This document shows, piece after piece, positions 38,953 to 47,708 of a stretch of DNA of 64,000 nucleotides (positions within the stretch are counted from its first letter, which is position 1; each line of letters opens with the position of its first letter). This DNA comes from Tardiphaga sp. vice304 (GTDB taxonomy: Bacteria > Pseudomonadota > Alphaproteobacteria > Rhizobiales > Xanthobacteraceae): the NCBI RefSeq assembly GCF_007018905.1, contig NZ_CP041402.1, positions 124,001-188,000 of the forward strand, given 5' to 3'. The position numbers were made by a program, and so were the translations under genes. Below the pieces are notes generated by a model. That model was given only the letters and a program-made list of their open reading frames with translations, was not told the origin of the DNA and did not search any database.

Positions 38953-40350
38953 ATGACCGCGCCGCGCAAGCTGCATATCAAGTCCTACGGCTGCCAGATG
39001 AACGTCTACGATGCCCAGCGCATGGTCGATACGCTGGCGCCCGAAGGCTTTGTCGAGACATCGAGCGTCGATGACGCCGATCTCGTGATTCTCAATACCT
39101 GCCACATCCGCGAGAAGGCCTCCGAGAAGGTTTATTCCGAACTCGGACGGCTGCGCGTCGCCAAGGACGCCGCCGCACAGGGCGGACGGCAGATGAACAT
39201 TGTCGTCGCCGGCTGCGTCGCGCAGGCCGAGGGCCAGGAGATCATCCGTCGCGCGCCGGTGGTCGACGTGGTGGTGGGGCCGCAGAGCTATCACAACCTG
39301 CCGCAACTACTGGCCAAGGCAAAGGCCGGCGGCCGCGCGCTGGACACCGAATTCCCCATCGATGACAAGTTCGGCTTCCTGCCGGCGCCGAAGCCGGCGG
39401 CGATCCGCGCGCGCGGCATTTCCTCATTCGTCACCGTGCAGGAAGGCTGCGACAAGTTCTGCACGTTCTGCGTGGTGCCCTATACGCGCGGCGCCGAAGT
39501 CTCGCGCCCCGTCGGCAAGATCGTCGATGACGTCATGCGCCTCGCCGACAATGGCGTCTGCGAAATCACGCTGATCGGCCAGAACGTCAACGGCTATCAC
39601 GGCGAAGGCCCGGACGGACGACCGTGGCCGCTTGGCACGCTGCTTCGCCGGCTGGCCGAGATTCCGGGCATCGTGCGCCTGCGCTATTCCACCAGCCATC
39701 CGCGCGACGTCGAGGACAGCCTGATCGAGGCGCACCGCGATTTGCCGGAGCTGATGCCCTATGTGCATCTGCCGGTGCAGTCGGGCTCCGACCGCATTCT
39801 CGGCCTGATGAATCGTAAGCACACTGCCAAAGATTATCTGGAAGTCATCGAACGTTTTCGCGGCGCGCGCCAAGACATTGCTTTTACTTCCGATTTCATC
39901 GTCGGCTTTCCCGGCGAAACCGAGGAAGATTTCCAGGCGACGCTCGCGCTTGTCACGCAAATCGGTTACGCTGGTGCCTATTCGTTCAAGTATTCACCGC
40001 GGCCGGGCACGCCCGCTGCGGAAATGCCGGGAACGGTGTCAGCGGCAGTGATGGATGAGCGCTTGGTGCGACTTCAGGAACTGATCGACAGCCAGCAGTC
40101 GGCCTTCAACGCGGCGACGATTGGCCAGACCGTTGACGTGCTGTTCGAACGCGCCGCGCGCAATCCCGGCCAGATCGTTGGCCGCACGCCCTGGCTGCAG
40201 CCGGCCCATGTGATGGCCTCCGAGGACATTATCGGCAAGGTTTTGCCCGTCACCGTCACCAGCCTCGAGCGCTACAGCCTGCTCGGCCACCTCGCCACAT
40301 CTCCAGTCCAAGCGTTGTCCGTTTTGCCTCACACCGTTATGGGAGCCTGA
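38953..40350 (+). CDS. miaB: tRNA-2-methylthio-N6-dimethylallyladenosine synthase
   Basis: A 465-residue radical-SAM methylthiotransferase that adds a methylthio group at A37 of tRNAs. The N-terminal domain has the three auxiliary-cluster cysteines in [19 protein letters not shown] and VVAGCVAQ. The radical-SAM cluster is CDKFCTFC (about residues 169-176), and a C-terminal TRAM-like domain follows (about 375-440). It leads the miaB-phoH-ybeY-corC-lnt run typical of proteobacteria. The phoH start is four bases after its stop. Confidence 0.96.
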   Translation: MTAPRKLHIKSYGCQMNVYDAQRMVDTLAPEGFVETSSVDDADLVILNTCHIREKASEKVYSELGRLRVAKDAAAQGGRQMNIVVAGCVAQAEGQEIIRRAPVVDVVVGPQSYHNLPQLLAKAKAGGRALDTEFPIDDKFGFLPAPKPAAIRARGISSFVTVQEGCDKFCTFCVVPYTRGAEVSRPVGKIVDDVMRLADNGVCEITLIGQNVNGYHGEGPDGRPWPLGTLLRRLAEIPGIVRLRYSTSHPRDVEDSLIEAHRDLPELMPYVHLPVQSGSDRILGLMNRKHTAKDYLEVIERFRGARQDIAFTSDFIVGFPGETEEDFQATLALVTQIGYAGAYSFKYSPRPGTPAAEMPGTVSAAVMDERLVRLQELIDSQQSAFNAATIGQTVDVLFERAARNPGQIVGRTPWLQPAHVMASEDIIGKVLPVTVTSLERYSLLGHLATSPVQALSVLPHTVMGA

Positions 40351-40354
40351 ATTC

Positions 40355-41404
40355 TTGGCCAAAAGCGCATCGGATCTGCCCTCGCTCGCCGCCCGCAAGA
40401 TTGAAACGCTGCCCCAGCCCGAGACGCAGGTCGTCATCGACTTCGACGACAACCGCGCGGCCTCCTCGCTGGTCGGGCCCTACGGCCAGAACCTCGCCAT
40501 CGTCGAACGACGACTGAACGTCGTGGTGGATTCCCGCGGCAACCACATCACCCTGACCGGCACGCGCGATGCCTGCGATGCCGCCCGCCGCGTGCTCGAG
40601 ACGCTGTACGCCCAGGCGGTGCAGGGCCACGACCTCGCGCCGGGCGAAGTCGAAGGTGCAATCCGCGCCACGCTGGCGCAGGGCTCGCTGTTCGCCTTCG
40701 ACCCGAAGGCCAAGGCCTCGACCTTCGAGGCCATCAATCTGCGCAAGCGCCCGGTGCGCGCCCGCACGGCCGCGCAGGATACGTACATCCAGGCGCTGAA
40801 GAGCCATGAGCTGGTGTTCGGCATCGGCCCTGCCGGCACCGGCAAGACCTGGCTCGCGGTGGCGCAGGCCGCCGCGCTGTTCGAGCGCAAGGAAGTCGAC
40901 CGCATCATCCTGTCGCGCCCGGCGGTGGAAGCCGGCGAACGGCTCGGCTTTTTGCCGGGCGATCTCCGCGAAAAGGTCGATCCCTATCTGCGCCCGATCT
41001 ACGACGCGCTCTATGACCTGATGGATTCGCGCATCGTCGAGCGCGCGTTGCAGACCGGCGAGATCGAGATCGCGCCGCTCGCCTTCATGCGCGGGCGCAC
41101 GCTGACCAATGCAGCGATCATTCTCGACGAGGCACAGAATACCACCTCGATGCAGATGAAGATGTTTCTGACCCGGCTTGGCGAAAACAGCCGCATGATC
41201 ATTACCGGCGATCCCAGCCAGGTCGATCTGCCGCCCGGCCAGACCTCGGGCCTGGCGGAGGCCGCGCGGCTGCTCGACGGCGTGCAGGGCATCGCGCAGG
41301 TCAAATTCTCCGCCGAAGACGTGATCCGCCACGAACTGGTGGCGCGGATCGTCGCTGCCTATGAGGGAATTCCGCAAAAGCCCGCGGTACCCAAGAAGGC
41401 CTGA
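40355..41404 (+). CDS. phoH: PhoH family ATPase/RNase-helicase-like protein, TTG start
   Basis: A 349-residue protein with an N-terminal KH-like region and a P-loop ATPase domain. The Walker A motif is GIGPAGTGKTWLAVAQAAALF (about 155-170), Walker B is TNAAIILDEAQNTT, and TGDPSQVDLPPGQTSGL follows. PhoH is linked with the RNase YbeY in RNA maturation, and ybeY is the next gene here. No ATG lies near the 5' end; TTG at 40355 is four bases after the miaB stop and gives the usual N-terminal length. Confidence 0.92.
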   Translation: MAKSASDLPSLAARKIETLPQPETQVVIDFDDNRAASSLVGPYGQNLAIVERRLNVVVDSRGNHITLTGTRDACDAARRVLETLYAQAVQGHDLAPGEVEGAIRATLAQGSLFAFDPKAKASTFEAINLRKRPVRARTAAQDTYIQALKSHELVFGIGPAGTGKTWLAVAQAAALFERKEVDRIILSRPAVEAGERLGFLPGDLREKVDPYLRPIYDALYDLMDSRIVERALQTGEIEIAPLAFMRGRTLTNAAIILDEAQNTTSMQMKMFLTRLGENSRMIITGDPSQVDLPPGQTSGLAEAARLLDGVQGIAQVKFSAEDVIRHELVARIVAAYEGIPQKPAVPKKA

Positions 41405-41466
41405 TGCCCTATAACAGAATGGGCCGACCCGATGTCGGGTTGGCCTGCGAAAGAAGTTTACTACCG

Positions 41467-42000
41467 ATGACGACCCCCACACTGCCCGCGACCGAAGTCA
41501 TGATCGTCGCCGATTGCTGGAACGCCGAGGCCGACGCCGAAGCGGTGATCTTTCGCGCGATCGAAGCCGCGGCCGCTCATGTCGACGCCGAAACCGGCGA
41601 CGCCGAACTGGCCATCATGCTGACCGACGACGCCGGCATCCAGACGCTGAACAAGAACTGGCGCGGCATCGACAAGCCGACCAACGTGCTCTCTTTCCCG
41701 GCGGTGCAGCCGCCGTCCGGCGTCGAGCCGGATGACACCGACACGCCGCGCATGCTCGGCGACATCGCGATCGCCTATGAGACGACGCGGCGCGAAGCCG
41801 ACGGGGAAGAAAAGACGTTCGAGCATCACCTCAGCCATCTCGCCGTGCACGGCTTCCTGCATCTGATCGGCTACGATCACGAGAACGACGATCAAGCCGA
41901 GGCGATGGAAGCGCTGGAGCGCGAGATCCTGGCGCAACTCGGCATTGCCGATCCCTATGCGGATCGGGAGCCCGTTGCCAGCCAGGACCGGGTGACCTGA
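41467..42000 (+). CDS. ybeY: Endoribonuclease YbeY
   Basis: A 177-residue metal-dependent RNase that matures the 16S rRNA 3' end and takes part in ribosome quality control. The zinc site is HLAVHGFLHLIGYDH, the family H-x3-H-x5-H signature, near residue 130. NKNWRGIDKPTNVLSFP is also diagnostic. The frame is open back to an ATG at 41404 that overlaps the phoH stop and would add 21 residues. ATG 41467 starts near the conserved domain and follows GAAAGAAG, so I prefer it, but the longer form is possible. Confidence 0.93.
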   Translation: MTTPTLPATEVMIVADCWNAEADAEAVIFRAIEAAAAHVDAETGDAELAIMLTDDAGIQTLNKNWRGIDKPTNVLSFPAVQPPSGVEPDDTDTPRMLGDIAIAYETTRREADGEEKTFEHHLSHLAVHGFLHLIGYDHENDDQAEAMEALEREILAQLGIADPYADREPVASQDRVT

Positions 42001-42001
42001 G

Positions 42002-43105
42002 ATGCCCGACGGCGACAGTAGCGACACCACGATCATCAGCAATCTGCCTGCGGTGATCCACACCGGCGAGGTGATGCGCCCCTCCGCCGAAGGCTGGCTG
42101 ACCCGCGCGATCCGCTCGCTGTTCGGCTGGAAGCCCGGCTCGGTGCGCGACGACCTGCAGGTGGTGCTCGATGCCTCGACGCCCGACGAGACCGGCTTCT
42201 CGACCATCGAGCGCACCATGCTGCGCAACATCCTCGGCCTGCACGAACGCCGCATCGCCGACGTCATGATTCATCGCGCCGACATCGTCGCCGTGAAGCA
42301 GGACATTCCGCTCGGCGAATTGATGGGCCTGTTCGAGAGCGCCGCGCATTCGCGCCTCGTGGTCTATGACGAGACGCTCGACGACCCCGTCGGCATCGTC
42401 CACATCCGCGACCTCTTGGCCTTCATGACCGAGAAGGCGCGCACGGTCGTGCCCTCGACGGCCAAGCGCAAGAAGCCGACGACCGCGGGGCTCGACCTGC
42501 GCTCGATCGATCTGGCGCAGAAGGTTTCCGAAACCGGCATCATCCGCAAATTGCTCTACGTGCCGCCGTCGATGCGTGCGATCGATCTTCTGGCCCAGAT
42601 GCAGGCGGCGCGGATTCATCTGGCGCTGGTGGTCGATGAATATGGCGGCACCGACGGCCTGGTCTCGATCGAGGACATCGTCGAGCAGATCGTCGGCGAG
42701 ATCGACGACGAGCACGACAGCGACGAGCCCCCCTCGATCGTCAAACAGGGCGACAGCTTCATCGCCGACGCGCGCGCCAGCCTCGAGGACGTCGTCGCCA
42801 TGGTCGGCGAGGATTTCGACACCGGCGAAGCCGGCGAGGAGGTCGATACGCTGGGCGGCTACCTGGTCACCCATGTCGGCCGGCTGCCGGTGCGCGGCGA
42901 GGTGATCTCCGGGCCCGGCAATTTCGAGATCGAAGTGCTCGACGCCGATCCGCGCCGCGTCAAGAAGCTGCGTATCGGGCCGCGCAAGGAGCGCCCGGTG
43001 GTGCGGCCGCGGGGTCGTCGCGACAGCGGCAATGACGCAGCGAGCCCGCCGCAGGCCAATGACAATTCCACAGCGCGGCCGGGCGACAGCGCGGGTTCAC
43101 CGTGA
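42002..43105 (+). CDS. CorC/HlyC-type CBS-domain protein
   Basis: A 367-residue cytoplasmic protein with two CBS domains (about 90-215), starting with RRIADVMIHRADIVAVKQD and including MQAARIHLALVVDEYGGTDGLVSIEDIVEQIVGEIDDEHD. A CorC_HlyC domain (about 240-325) ends before a low-complexity polar tail. It lacks the DUF21 membrane part, so it is the stand-alone CorC form associated with magnesium and cobalt handling and always found next to ybeY and lnt. Its stop overlaps the lnt GTG start. Confidence 0.9.
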   Translation: MPDGDSSDTTIISNLPAVIHTGEVMRPSAEGWLTRAIRSLFGWKPGSVRDDLQVVLDASTPDETGFSTIERTMLRNILGLHERRIADVMIHRADIVAVKQDIPLGELMGLFESAAHSRLVVYDETLDDPVGIVHIRDLLAFMTEKARTVVPSTAKRKKPTTAGLDLRSIDLAQKVSETGIIRKLLYVPPSMRAIDLLAQMQAARIHLALVVDEYGGTDGLVSIEDIVEQIVGEIDDEHDSDEPPSIVKQGDSFIADARASLEDVVAMVGEDFDTGEAGEEVDTLGGYLVTHVGRLPVRGEVISGPGNFEIEVLDADPRRVKKLRIGPRKERPVVRPRGRRDSGNDAASPPQANDNSTARPGDSAGSP

Positions 43106-44709
43106 TCCCCCGTCCGCTGCGCAACCTCGCTCTGTCGATCATCCTGGCCTGGGGCTGGAAGCGCGCCGGCATTGCGCTTCTCGCCGGCATCGTGTCGTCG
43201 CTGGCAATGGCGCCGTTCAACGCCTGGCCGGTGCTGTTCTTGACGTTCCCGATCGTGGTCTGGCTGATCGACGGCTCCGCCGCCGGCCGGATGCAGGGCG
43301 TTCCCGCCGCGGCGATGGCCGGCTGGTGGTTCGGCTTCGGTTATTTCGTGCCCGGCCTGTACTGGATCGGCTACGCCTTCCTGGTCGATGCCGACACCTT
43401 CGCCTGGCTGCTGCCGGCGGCCATCGGCGGCCTGCCCGCTTATCTCGCGCTGTTCACCGCGGCAGGTTTTGCATTGGCGCGGCTGTTGTGGACGAAAGAT
43501 GCCACCCGCGTGCTGGCGCTGGCCGCCAGCCTGACCATTGGTGAATGGCTGCGTGGCCATGTGCTGACCGGCTTCCCCTGGAACAGTTTCGGCTATGCCC
43601 TCAGCGAACCGCTGGCGCTGGCGCAGATCGCGTCGCTGATCGGGCTGTGGGGCATGACGTTTGTAGCAGTGGCGATCTTCGCCGCACCCGCGATCCTGAT
43701 CGACGGCCCCTCGCGGACGGCGCGGCCCTGGCTGCCGCTGGCGCTCGCCGTGGCGCTGCTGGTCGGGATGGGCACGTTCGGCGTGATCCGGCTGTCGCGC
43801 ACGCCGACGCAACTGGTCGCGGGCGTCAAGCTGCGCATCATGCAACCGAATCTCGCGCAGGACGTCCGCTTCAACTATGCCGCCAAGGCGGAGGTGATGA
43901 AGCAATATCTCGCGCTGTCGGACCGCGCCACCGGGCCGGATTCCAGCGGCGTCGGCGACGCCAGCATCCTGATCTGGCCGGAATCGGCCTTTCCGTTCTT
44001 CCTCACGCGCGAGGCGGACGCGATGGCACAGATCGCAGCCTTGCTGCCGAAAGGCACCACGCTGGTCACCGGCGCCGTGCGCCCGCCCGACCAGCCGCCC
44101 GGCACAAGGGTGACGCGGGCCTATAATTCGATCTTCGTGATCGATGACGAAGGCAGCATCGTTTCGGCCTATGACAAACTACATCTGGTGCCGTTCGGCG
44201 AATATCTGCCGTTTCAGGAATTTGCCGAAAAGATCGGTCTCCAGCAACTCACCAAGCAGGTCGGCGGATTCATCCCCGGCACGCGCCGGCGATCCCTCGA
44301 GATTCCCGGCGCCCCGCGCATGCTGCCGCTGATCTGCTACGAAGCGATCTTCCCCAATGATATCACCTCGCCCGACGACCGCCCGGGCTGGATCGTCAAC
44401 CTCACCAATGACGGCTGGTTCGGCATTTCCACAGGCCCCTATCAGCATCTGCAACAGACGCGGATGCGCGCGGTCGAAGAAGGCCTGCCGATCGTTCGAG
44501 CAGCGAACACCGGCATCTCGGCGGTGATCGATCCGGTCGGCCGCATCACAGCGAAACTCGACCTCGGTGTCGAAGGCGTGCTCGACGCTGGTCTGCCGGC
44601 TGCCATCGCACCGACGCTTTACGCGCGGATGAGAGATATTCCAGCTTTGATATTTGTAGCTCTCGGCATCCTCGTTGCAGTGCGACGGCGCACGGCGGCG
44701 CGGGCATAG
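43102..44709 (+). CDS. lnt: Apolipoprotein N-acyltransferase, GTG start
   Basis: A 535-residue inner-membrane enzyme that adds the third acyl chain to lipoproteins. It has about six N-terminal helices (residues 20-210) and a periplasmic nitrilase-type domain (about 235-490). The catalytic Glu is in LIWPESAFPFF, the Lys in YDKLHLVPFGEYLPF and the Cys in PLICYEAIFPND. VNLTNDGWFG and a final membrane helix complete the fold. The GTG at 43102 overlaps the corC stop by four bases. Confidence 0.95.
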   Translation: MIPRPLRNLALSIILAWGWKRAGIALLAGIVSSLAMAPFNAWPVLFLTFPIVVWLIDGSAAGRMQGVPAAAMAGWWFGFGYFVPGLYWIGYAFLVDADTFAWLLPAAIGGLPAYLALFTAAGFALARLLWTKDATRVLALAASLTIGEWLRGHVLTGFPWNSFGYALSEPLALAQIASLIGLWGMTFVAVAIFAAPAILIDGPSRTARPWLPLALAVALLVGMGTFGVIRLSRTPTQLVAGVKLRIMQPNLAQDVRFNYAAKAEVMKQYLALSDRATGPDSSGVGDASILIWPESAFPFFLTREADAMAQIAALLPKGTTLVTGAVRPPDQPPGTRVTRAYNSIFVIDDEGSIVSAYDKLHLVPFGEYLPFQEFAEKIGLQQLTKQVGGFIPGTRRRSLEIPGAPRMLPLICYEAIFPNDITSPDDRPGWIVNLTNDGWFGISTGPYQHLQQTRMRAVEEGLPIVRAANTGISAVIDPVGRITAKLDLGVEGVLDAGLPAAIAPTLYARMRDIPALIFVALGILVAVRRRTAARA

Positions 44710-44884
44710 ACCTGCGTCGCGGAGCCCGCCTGCGCCGGCCGGATAATATTTGAGCATGTTTCGACGGCTGCTTTCTCACCTTCTGAGAAAAGCCCGGCCT
44801 GCTGTACAAACTTTTCGCTTAGGAAGATCTGCGGGAACAGTATAATCACGTTCGATTTGCGGGCTCGGTTGCCGCAAACCCGGG

Positions 44885-44912
44885 CATGCGACGGATCGGC
44901 TTGGGTCGCATG
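44885..44912. promoter_or_regulatory. Inverted repeat upstream of the XRE regulator gene
   Basis: Perfect 8-bp arms CATGCGAC and GTCGCATG are separated by 12 bases, and the pair lies about 50 bases before the regulator ATG. The layout suits an autoregulatory operator of a helix-turn-helix dimer or a transcript hairpin. It is inferred from symmetry alone. Confidence 0.35.
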
Positions 44913-44962
44913 TTGAACATCTTCCGAGCAGGCAATCTGAACTAAACTGGGAGTGAATTGGA

Positions 44963-45379
44963 ATGTCGGCCAAAACGCCCAATCCGGTTGACAAATATGT
45001 TGGCAGCCGTGTGCGGATGCGGCGCATCATGCTCGGCATGAGCCAGGAAAAACTTGGCGAAGCGCTCGGCCTCACCTTCCAGCAGGTGCAGAAATACGAG
45101 AAGGGCACCAACCGCGTCGGCGCCAGCCGGCTGCAGCAGATTTCCGAAATCCTGCAGGTGCCGGTGTCGTTCCTGTTCGAAGGTGGCCCCGGCGCCATCC
45201 TGCACGCCGACGGGTTCAGCGAAGCCTCCTCGCCGGCCTACGTGTCGGATTTCCTCGCCACCTCCGAGGGCTTGGCGCTGACCCGCGCCTTCACCCGCAT
45301 CACCGATGCCAAGCTTCGCCGCAGCATCGTCGACATGGTCGAGCAGATCGCCGCCCGCGAGGCGCCGGACGAACGCTGA
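44963..45379 (+). CDS. XRE-family helix-turn-helix regulator
   Basis: A 138-residue regulator with an N-terminal lambda-repressor-like helix-turn-helix (about 12-72): SRVRMRRIMLGMSQEKLGEALGLTFQQVQKYEKGTNRVGASRLQQISEIL. The C-terminal 60 residues are a small helical domain ending in RSIVDMVEQIAARE. This type occurs widely in alphaproteobacteria, often beside lnt and metK, and some members control cell-cycle or symbiosis genes. An inverted repeat (44885-44912) lies upstream. The next gene here is trmB. Confidence 0.92.
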   Translation: MSAKTPNPVDKYVGSRVRMRRIMLGMSQEKLGEALGLTFQQVQKYEKGTNRVGASRLQQISEILQVPVSFLFEGGPGAILHADGFSEASSPAYVSDFLATSEGLALTRAFTRITDAKLRRSIVDMVEQIAAREAPDER

Positions 45380-45433
45380 ATTCCTTCGCGATCGGTAGCG
45401 CCCGGGCAATTCTGGCTGTATCACTCGCGCGCC

Positions 45434-46189
45434 ATGAACCAGCCCGATCCACATTCCGACGACACACTTGCAGCGCGCGATGACGCCGCCGCGCCGGCCG
45501 ATGACGGCTTTTATCGCGGCTCGTTCTTCGGACGCCGCAAGGGCCACAAGCTGAAGCTGAACCAGGCCGAGTTGTTCAAGACGCTGCTGCCGCGGCTGTC
45601 GTTCGACATCAAGGCGAAAGCGCCGGCGGATCTGCGCACGCTGTTTGCGCCAGCCGTCGAGGCCGTCCGCGTCGAGATCGGCTTCGGCAGCGGCGAGCAT
45701 CTGGTGGCGGAGGCGCTGGCTTTTCCGCACATCGGATTTATCGGCTGCGAGCCCTACATCAACGGCATGGCCAAGATCCTGACGGACATCGAGGACAGCG
45801 GCGTCGGCAACATCCGGCTCTATGCCGGCGACGCCGCCGAATTGCTGGCCTGGGCGCCGGCGGCGTCCTTTACGCGGATCGACCTGATCCATCCCGACCC
45901 CTGGCCGAAGCGCCGGCACTGGAAGCGACGCTTCGTGCAGGATGCGACGCTGGCCGAGATGGCGCGGGTGCTGGTACCGTCCGGTGAATTCCGATTCGTG
46001 CACGACATCCCGGACTACGTGGCCTGGACGCTGTGGCACCTGATGCGCTCGCCGCATTTTGCCTGGACCGCGGAGCGCGCCGACGACTGGCGGCTGCCAT
46101 GGCCGAACTACACCATGACCCGCTATGGCCGCAAAGCCACGCGGGAAGGCCGCCAGGCGGCGTATATCATTTCAAAGAAAATCTCGTAG
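45434..46189 (+). CDS. trmB: tRNA (guanine-N7-)-methyltransferase
   Basis: A 251-residue SAM-dependent enzyme that methylates G46 of tRNA. The SAM site is VEIGFGSGEHLVAEAL (about 76-91), preceded by a basic N-terminal region (GRRKGHKLKLNQAELF). The catalytic and binding part is IDLIHPDPWPKRRHWKRRFVQ (about 150-170). TRYGRKATREGRQAAYI is the usual C-terminal tRNA-binding stretch. The TAG stop is the second to fourth base of a family A repeat, so the repeat has replaced or supplied the 3' end. Confidence 0.94.
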   Translation: MNQPDPHSDDTLAARDDAAAPADDGFYRGSFFGRRKGHKLKLNQAELFKTLLPRLSFDIKAKAPADLRTLFAPAVEAVRVEIGFGSGEHLVAEALAFPHIGFIGCEPYINGMAKILTDIEDSGVGNIRLYAGDAAELLAWAPAASFTRIDLIHPDPWPKRRHWKRRFVQDATLAEMARVLVPSGEFRFVHDIPDYVAWTLWHLMRSPHFAWTAERADDWRLPWPNYTMTRYGRKATREGRQAAYIISKKIS

Positions 46190-46282
46190 CCCGGACGAAG
46201 TCGGCGGCGCGTAGCGGCGGCGACGTAATCCGGGGAGGCCGATAGTGTGGACAGGCAGGCCCCGGATTGTCATCCGGGCTAC
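46186..46282. repeat. 97-bp palindromic repeat, family A copy 3
   Basis: The ends GTAGCCCGGACG (46186-46197) and CATCCGGGCTAC (46271-46282) are inverted with one mismatch. The total length, 97 bp, equals that of copy 1. The TAG within the left end (46187-46189) is the trmB stop codon. The right end lies two bases before the stop of the convergent DUF2336 gene. Confidence 0.85.
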
Positions 46283-46284
46283 AG

Positions 46285-47382
46285 CTACACCGGCATCGGC
46301 GCGGTGGGCTCGCGGGTCTGCCAGAAGGTCAGCACGCGCTGCGCGGTCGCCGGCACCAGGCGCTCGAAATTATGCCGGGCCTCCTCGACGTCCAACGCAG
46401 CCGCGGTGCGGCCGGGACCAAGGCGCAGCGCCATCAGGGCGCGGACCGTCGCCCAGGAAATCCCGATCGACTTGCCGAGTATCAGGATCGGATCGTCGCG
46501 GTCGCCCTTCAGCAGCAGGTCGACGGTGGCGATGCGGACGCCGGACATCGCCGACAGTGCCGCCACGGTTTCCTCATACTGATGCGCCCTGGCAAAGCGC
46601 AGCAGCGCGCCTTCGTTGAGTTCGTCGGCATGGTGCAGCTTCTGCACCATGCGCTGCGCCGCGGCGAAATCACTGGTGATCGCCAGATGTTTCGGCGTGC
46701 CCGAGATTTCCGCTATCGCCCGGCTGATCGCGGCGCGCTGTGTCTCCGGCACGGCCTCGAACAGGCGGCGGCGCACCACTTCGACCGAACGGGCCAGGAG
46801 GTCTTTGAGCTGCGGCGGCGACAGGTCGCGGCGCTGGCCGACCGTGACGGCCAGCACGCCGTCATCGCCGGCGCGGCGGATCAGACCGGCATAGCCGAGA
46901 TGGGAGAAATTGGCGCCGGCATTGCCGGCGACCCGGCGCACCACGTCGCGGTCACCGCGGCGCACGATAACGTCGGTGATCGGAGGCGACAGCATCGACC
47001 GGTCCGAGATCGCCATCAGATGCGGCTGGCCCTTGAGCCTGGCCAGTTCGACCAGTGTGATCTCGTCGATGACAGGCGACCGGCGCAACAATGGGCCGGC
47101 GATCATGATTTCGTCGTCGCGCACCAGCAGCGCCACCAATTGCGGCGGCGCGTTGGTCAGCGCGGAAAGCTGCTCGGAAAGCGCGCTGCGCGCTTCAATT
47201 TCGGTCTGCGGAACCAGGCTGGTGAGGATGCCGTCGAACAGATCGATATGGGCCGGCTGGAATTGCGAGGCGCCGGCCAGAAACAATTCGGAGATTTTTC
47301 GCACGGCATCGCTGCGTCGACGGGGATCGCCATGCTGGACAATCTCCTCGAGCCCGGGAATCAAGGAATCCATCACCGCCAT
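46285..47382 (-). CDS. DUF2336 domain protein
   Basis: A 365-residue, almost entirely helical cytoplasmic protein. The DUF2336 signature is seen as RRSDAVRKISELFLAGASQFQPAHIDLFDGILTSLV in the first 60 residues, then DDEIMIAGPLLRRSPVIDEITLVELAR and HLMAISDRSMLSPPITDVIVRRGDRDVVRRVAGNAGANFS. The repeats resemble HEAT-like helices. The function is unknown; the family is restricted mostly to alphaproteobacteria. It reads against the rimP operon and ends beside a family A repeat. Confidence 0.85.
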   Translation of the reverse strand: MAVMDSLIPGLEEIVQHGDPRRRSDAVRKISELFLAGASQFQPAHIDLFDGILTSLVPQTEIEARSALSEQLSALTNAPPQLVALLVRDDEIMIAGPLLRRSPVIDEITLVELARLKGQPHLMAISDRSMLSPPITDVIVRRGDRDVVRRVAGNAGANFSHLGYAGLIRRAGDDGVLAVTVGQRRDLSPPQLKDLLARSVEVVRRRLFEAVPETQRAAISRAIAEISGTPKHLAITSDFAAAQRMVQKLHHADELNEGALLRFARAHQYEETVAALSAMSGVRIATVDLLLKGDRDDPILILGKSIGISWATVRALMALRLGPGRTAAALDVEEARHNFERLVPATAQRVLTFWQTREPTAPMPV

Positions 47383-47506
47383 CGAAAACTCTCATACTTT
47401 GCCCTATACCGGCCTCCGCACCCTAGGTTGGGTTCGTGAAAGAAGGGTTAGCCGGCCTGACACGGATTTCCGCCGGCGAAATTTAGACAGCGGCGGCTCG
47501 CGGGCC

Positions 47507-47535
47507 TTGCCGGGCCGTCGCAAAACGGCTATATC
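47507..47535 (+). promoter_or_regulatory. Putative sigma-70 promoter of the rimP-nusA-infB operon
   Basis: TTGCCG (47507-47512) and TATATC (47530-47535) are separated by 17 bases, the optimal spacing, so transcription should start near 47542. This gives a leader of about 167 bases that includes the hairpin at 47572-47603. Confidence 0.5.
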
Positions 47536-47571
47536 CGCGATAACTTATGGTTTCTCATACGATCGCGTTTG

Positions 47572-47603
47572 AGAGTGGGCCCCTCGGGACCCGCTCTTTT
47601 TTA
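47572..47603 (+). terminator. Attenuator-like hairpin in the rimP operon leader
   Basis: AGAGTGGGCCCC and GGGACCCGCTCT form a 12-bp stem with one wobble and one mismatch and a two-base gap (effectively a short loop). Six T residues follow. It has the form of an intrinsic terminator but lies about 105 bases before the first gene of a major operon and about 30 bases after the predicted start. It more likely attenuates the operon than ends the leftward DUF2336 transcript, which reads the other way. Confidence 0.65.
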
Positions 47604-47708
47604 TTACCTGAATGGGCCCCGGCTGCCGACACGGCGGGGTTTGTCCGGGTCCAACGGCCGGGCTGAAGCCCGACCCCATCCCGTCAGCCGACCAAATTGA
47701 CCCTCACG

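Larger units (their letters stand above)
47383..47708. other. 326-bp leader region of the rimP-nusA-infB operon
   Basis: This gap separates the DUF2336 gene from rimP. It contains the promoter of the leftward gene, a sigma-70-type promoter towards rimP (47507-47535) and an intrinsic-terminator-like hairpin (47572-47603), described separately. About 100 bases follow between the hairpin and the rimP start, with a small GGCCGGGCTGAAGCCCG hairpin. I see no short open frame with a good ribosome site. Confidence 0.6.

Noticed and set aside
44710..44962. SAM riboswitch or tRNA in the gap before the XRE gene
   Set aside because: No cloverleaf or riboswitch core could be recognised; only the inverted repeat stands out.
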